This document shows, in pieces, positions 61,215 to 64,000 of a DNA stretch of 64,000 nucleotides. The stretch spans positions 124,001-188,000 of the forward strand of contig NW_026251410.1 of the NCBI RefSeq assembly GCF_025118155.1. The letters run 5' to 3'. The notes beneath the pieces were generated by a model, which worked only from the letters and a program-made list of their open reading frames with translations, had not been told where the DNA came from and made no database searches. Positions within the stretch are counted from its first letter, which is position 1. Each line of letters starts with the position of its first letter. Made by a program: the position numbers and the translations under genes. The DNA is from Cokeromyces recurvatus. Lineage: Eukaryota; Mucoromycota; Mucoromycetes; Mucorales; Mucoraceae.

Positions 61215-61557
61215 TGAGTTCAAAAAATAAGGAAAGAGAAAAAAGAAAAGACAAGTCTGTGAAAACTCTGTATAGTTTACTGAAAGAAAAATAATACAGA
61301 AATTGTATAAGAAGAAAATAATATGGAAAAATGACAAGGGCTATTTATATGTTTTGCAAGGTAAATGATATTAATAGAAGTATGATTCAGATAAGTGTAT
61401 ACTGCCTTTATATGCGGGTTTTGTCTCCGAATAATTCTCCATGCAGTATGCATATTTCTGTCTGAGCTGTCGCTGTTACTAAAAATATACCTAATTGTTA
61501 TTTCTGAGGTAAGCAACGCGTTAATATTAATTCACAGTGAATACCCCCGCTATAACA
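61215..61557 (-). repeat. Putative 5' LTR of the Ty3-type element
   Basis: On the minus strand it begins TGTTATAGCGGGGG and ends ...ACTCA (343 bp, TG...CA). It contains two TATA-like sites (CATATAAAGG and ATATAAATAG). Its last ~130 bp recur at 63301..63437 in the same orientation, which supports the 3' boundary. There is no second LTR to confirm the 5' boundary. No clear tRNA-type primer binding site follows the CA. Confidence 0.6.
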
Positions 61558-61850
61558 ATACCAGTTAATTAATAAGTTACCATTAATAGCATTCTCCAAA
61601 TTGTTATTATGTAACAATATTTAATATTATGGATGTATATATAATATGTATGACTTGTATAATAAAAAAGTTATCGTTTGATCTGATTGTATGTTCCTGA
61701 TATCTTTTATATTTTTATTTTATTGGATCAAAGACGACCTAAATCCTTTATCAAGGTTATAAAGATAAATATTCAGAAATGATATGATGTCTTATGTTTA
61801 TGATGTTATGTACAAATACAACATATGTCAACTATATGATAAAACATAAA
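61558..61850. other. Spacer between the Ty3-type element and a probable solo LTR
   Basis: About 290 bp of AT-rich sequence with no coding signal. It is bounded by two LTR-like ends. Confidence 0.4.
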
Positions 61851-62232
61851 TGTTGAATATTCATTACACGATAATATTATATAAACAATATCATCATGTT
61901 AAACATAAATTATGTAATTATTAAATGTAAAACCTTCAAATGAAACAATTATTGAATTAGCGATATGTGAAATATATTACCAGATCATGATATGTATCAT
62001 GATTGTTGATAATATCATAAAGAGGTCAATATTTGATACAACACCATTGAAATAGCATCTATAGATATTATCTAGAACTACCAAGAAAAGTATAAATAGC
62101 CAGACAGTTTGTACAAGAAGAATAGTTAGTTTTTTTCTATGTTTATAATTTTTTTCTAATAAAATTTATTCTTACTTGTGCCTGTATCTCACGATTTGTT
62201 TTGTCTTCTTGATATTATTTAACTGTACAACA
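61851..62232 (+). repeat. Probable solo LTR
   Basis: The block begins TGTTG and ends CAACA, which are inverted ends expected for an LTR. It contains a TATA-like box (TATAAATAG at 62091-62099) followed ~65 bp later by AATAAAA, the order expected of U3-R. Length 382 bp. No internal domain and no clear 5-bp target duplication was found (flanks ATAAA and CGTAT). Unrelated in sequence to the Ty3-type LTR nearby. Evidence is structural only. Confidence 0.4.
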
Positions 62233-62554
62233 CGTATTTATTATAATATTATTATTTTTCTCATCGCAAGAATGTCTTATATAAACTGAAATCAAATAAT
62301 ATTGTATGCATAAAGTGTACTACTAATAACTATAAATATCATTCGAGTCCCTCATGTCTCCGATCTGTATATTACAAGATATTATGTAATACATCATTAT
62401 ATACATAGCATTAATGGCTTTATTTAGTACATATACTATAGGTATTTTTTATTTATTTTTTTTGTTTAATGTATCTATTGAATTGATTACGGAGGACATC
62501 CGCACTTTTGTATCGAAATAGATTTAATTTAACACCTTTTTCATAACAATCTGA
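62233..62554. other. Intergenic AT-rich stretch
   Basis: About 320 bp downstream of the decayed PD-(D/E)XK-like gene. No gene or repeat recognised. Confidence 0.4.
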
Positions 62555-63299
62555 TCAATTTATACGTTTAAGCCCGTTTAGCATTCTCGCCTTCTTAAAA
62601 TTTTCAACGAATATCATACCACGTTCGTATGATGAAATGACCAATTCTGACGGAACGTTACTATTTTCAGTATTGGTCGTGTCTGCCGTTGTCTTTGTAG
62701 AGATAGATGAGGGGCTGACATTAATATCATTGAACTTCCTTTCTATGGCATGGTTTTGAGATTGTAAGGTCTTGATGGCTTTGGCCACTTCTTTGGATGA
62801 TGCATTTTTGTCAAGAAGTTCCAATATTTTGGTATGTTCCTGATCTTGAGCCTCTAATGCTTGCACTAAAGTGTCAACAACATGTTGATCTCCAATATAA
62901 TTTTGATGCCTTTATAATGCTAATGTATACAAATATTGGATAATTGGATCATCTGGGCAAAGTATATCATTTAGCATAATAGCTTGACTGGTCAGAAATA
63001 AACTAAGACCAACAAAGGCACGGTATCAGTATGATCTTTGACACGTGTTTTATATACGATTAGACAACTAGAAGCCCAACCTGTAGAGGGATACTCGCAG
63101 CAAGCAGGAAACTCACTGGTATCTACATCCTTTGCTACACAATCCGATAACGTATTGGTGCAAATGATAAGAGCAATCGGGTTGATTTTATACCAATTGA
63201 AAGCTTCAAGACTGTAGTTTATGACCCTCTTCGTAAACAATTCATCAACCCTATTTTGTATTTCTACAATCATTGGAGGAAGATCCGATGCCGATTGGT
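62555..63299 (-). pseudogene. Decayed gene resembling PD-(D/E)XK (Rpn-type) nuclease-like proteins, main part
   Basis: The minus strand encodes LPPMIVEIQNRVDELFTKRV then ALIICTNTL, resembling the E-x-Q core and following strand of PD-(D/E)XK proteins of the Rpn/YhgA-like group. The frame continues to VPLLVL, shifts by one base (near 63005), goes on with FLTSQAIMLNDILCPDDP, meets an in-frame TAA (62915-62913), and then runs to 62555 with a coiled-coil-like C-terminus (EQDQEH-type, IKTLQSQNHAIERKF). So it carries one frameshift and one stop. A likely upstream exon is at 63462..63549, cut off by an LTR fragment. Family assignment is by pattern and moderate. Confidence 0.5.
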
Positions 63300-63300
63300 T

Positions 63301-63437
63301 TGAGTAAAAAAAAAAGATAAAGAAAGGGGAAATAGGAAAGATAAGTCTGTAAAAACTTTGTATAGTTTATTGAAAGAAAAATAATACAAGAATTGAACAA
63401 AAGAAAAAATAATAAGGAAAAGTAACAAGGGCTATTT
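63301..63437 (-). mobile_element. LTR fragment (3' part) inserted in the decayed gene
   Basis: The segment matches, base for base over most of its length, the last ~130 bp of the LTR at 61215..61557 (shared blocks CAAGGGCTATTT, AAAGAAAAATAATAC, TATAGTTTA/TTGA). The U3 part is missing and replaced by a T tract (63435-63461). The pentamer ACCAA (minus strand) lies on both sides, at 63295-63299 and 63460-63464, as expected for a 5-bp target duplication. Confidence 0.7.
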
Positions 63438-63461
63438 TTTTTTTTTTTTTTTTTTTTTTTT

Positions 63462-63549
63462 GGTGGCCCAACCTATTTCCTTCAGCTGTAATTCACCAAA
63501 TACTTGAGCCACTATCTTTGATTTGCCTGTGATAGACGTTTGATAACCC
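63462..63549 (-). pseudogene. Probable upstream exon of the decayed PD-(D/E)XK-like gene
   Basis: After an acceptor-like ACTTGTAG the minus strand reads GYQTSITGKSKIVAQVFGEL and LKEIGWAT, then hits the T tract and LTR fragment. In position and style it fits directly before the LPPMIVEIQ segment. Joining is one base out of frame, consistent with decay. Confidence 0.4.
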
Positions 63550-64000
63550 CTACAAGTGTAAAACAAAGTTAAGGATTATTATTCTACAAATGTAGATTAT
63601 GAAAATAAAATATAATTAAAAAGATATCTGTCCTATTTATCATAAAACGATTGCTATATTGATGATTCATATAGTTTTGATGATAAATACGCGCTTTCTC
63701 CATTGATTCTATTCAGTCTTATTTTATTTTTTTTAAAAAAATATATATTTCAAGAAAATGAATCTATGTATAATTTGATGAATTTCCCTCTATTTGTATT
63801 TGATACCGTGCATTTATTTCAAATTTAAATGACTGAATAAGTTTAAATAAAACTAGCAATACAATTAATATTCCAATAGAATGGAACATTATTCTTATAT
63901 AACTATTTTTTTTTTAAAAAAAAAAGAGTAATTGTTCCTTTAAGTTTATATATAAAGGAAATCTCATATTTCTATTAAAATATTAGTGTTAACCTTGAAA
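63550..64000. other. Right-edge region
   Basis: About 450 bp of AT-rich DNA up to the window end. It may contain an intron and 5' part of the decayed gene. Nothing further can be supported. Confidence 0.35.

Larger units (their letters stand above)
58769..61557 (-). mobile_element. Truncated, inactive Ty3/gypsy-type LTR retrotransposon
   Basis: Minus-strand element with, in order, a putative 5' LTR (61557..61215), a gag frame (ATG 61171), a zinc-knuckle region, an aspartic protease and the first part of reverse transcriptase, ending near 58790 just after RT motif A. RNase H, integrase and a 3' LTR are missing. Two one-base shifts break the reading frame, each at a short A run on the sense strand (60021-60024 and about 59271-59273). 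The order gag-PR-RT and the RT motifs indicate Ty3/gypsy, but the absence of the integrase order means this rests on RT style. It is a dead copy. Confidence 0.85.

Noticed and set aside
1..64000. tRNA, rRNA and CRISPR features
   Set aside because: No cloverleaf with a GGTTCGA-type T arm, no rRNA-like block and no spaced repeat array were seen on either strand by eye.

Overview
This 64 kb window is nuclear DNA from a filamentous fungus, most likely an early-diverging Mucoromycota species of the Mucorales type. The evidence is very AT-rich DNA, intron-rich genes with short GT-AG introns (about 60-180 nt, often with CTAAT/CTAAC-like branch sites), compact genes between large gene-poor stretches, and very many long A or T homopolymers (up to 73 nt). 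The gene set is typical for fungi: Cdc24, a Rom2-type RhoGEF, Dug2, Pps1, Pet123, a TALE homeobox protein. All gene models below were assembled by hand from splice sites. Every multi-exon model closes in frame, which is the main support for the exon boundaries. Species assignment is inference.

Layout. 0-0.5 kb: 5' part of a CBS-domain gene (minus) running off the left edge. 0.98-2.38 kb: a decayed Tc1/mariner-like element. 2.9-10.6 kb: a dense block with oma1, a calponin-homology gene, tim8, a 100-residue membrane protein of unknown role, and mitochondrial EF-Tu. 11.2-20.6 kb: a PP4R1-like HEAT protein, a CRAL-TRIO lipid-binding protein and Cdc24. 20.6-25 kb: a gene desert with at least two broken genes. 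25.1-35.4 kb: TALE homeobox gene, mS26/Pet123, Fes1, an HSPA12-type Hsp70 and Pps1. 35.6-37.8 kb: more gene remnants. 37.8-42.7 kb: a DEP-DH-PH-CNH RhoGEF. 42.7-47.9 kb: a second desert with the longest T tract. 47.9-57.5 kb: mitochondrial lysyl-tRNA synthetase, Dug2, an Mme1-like carrier and SF3B2. 58.8-64 kb: a transposon-rich end with a dead Ty3/gypsy element, a probable solo LTR, and an LTR fragment inside a decayed gene resembling PD-(D/E)XK (Rpn-type) proteins.

How the genes relate. Six of the intact genes serve mitochondria: protein quality control (oma1), import (tim8), translation (EF-Tu, mS26, LysRS) and transport (carrier). Two Rho-family exchange factors (Cdc24 for Cdc42, Rom2-type for Rho1) and a dual-specificity phosphatase belong to polarity and wall-integrity signalling. 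The Hsp70 exchange factor Fes1 and an HSPA12-type Hsp70 lie tail to tail. None of this is an operon. I saw no tRNA or rRNA gene and no CRISPR array. I did not find a clearly new biological system. The most unusual signals are A tracts that start at 5' splice sites, a GC-AG intron, a 7-nt first coding exon, and LTR debris inside an Rpn-like pseudogene.
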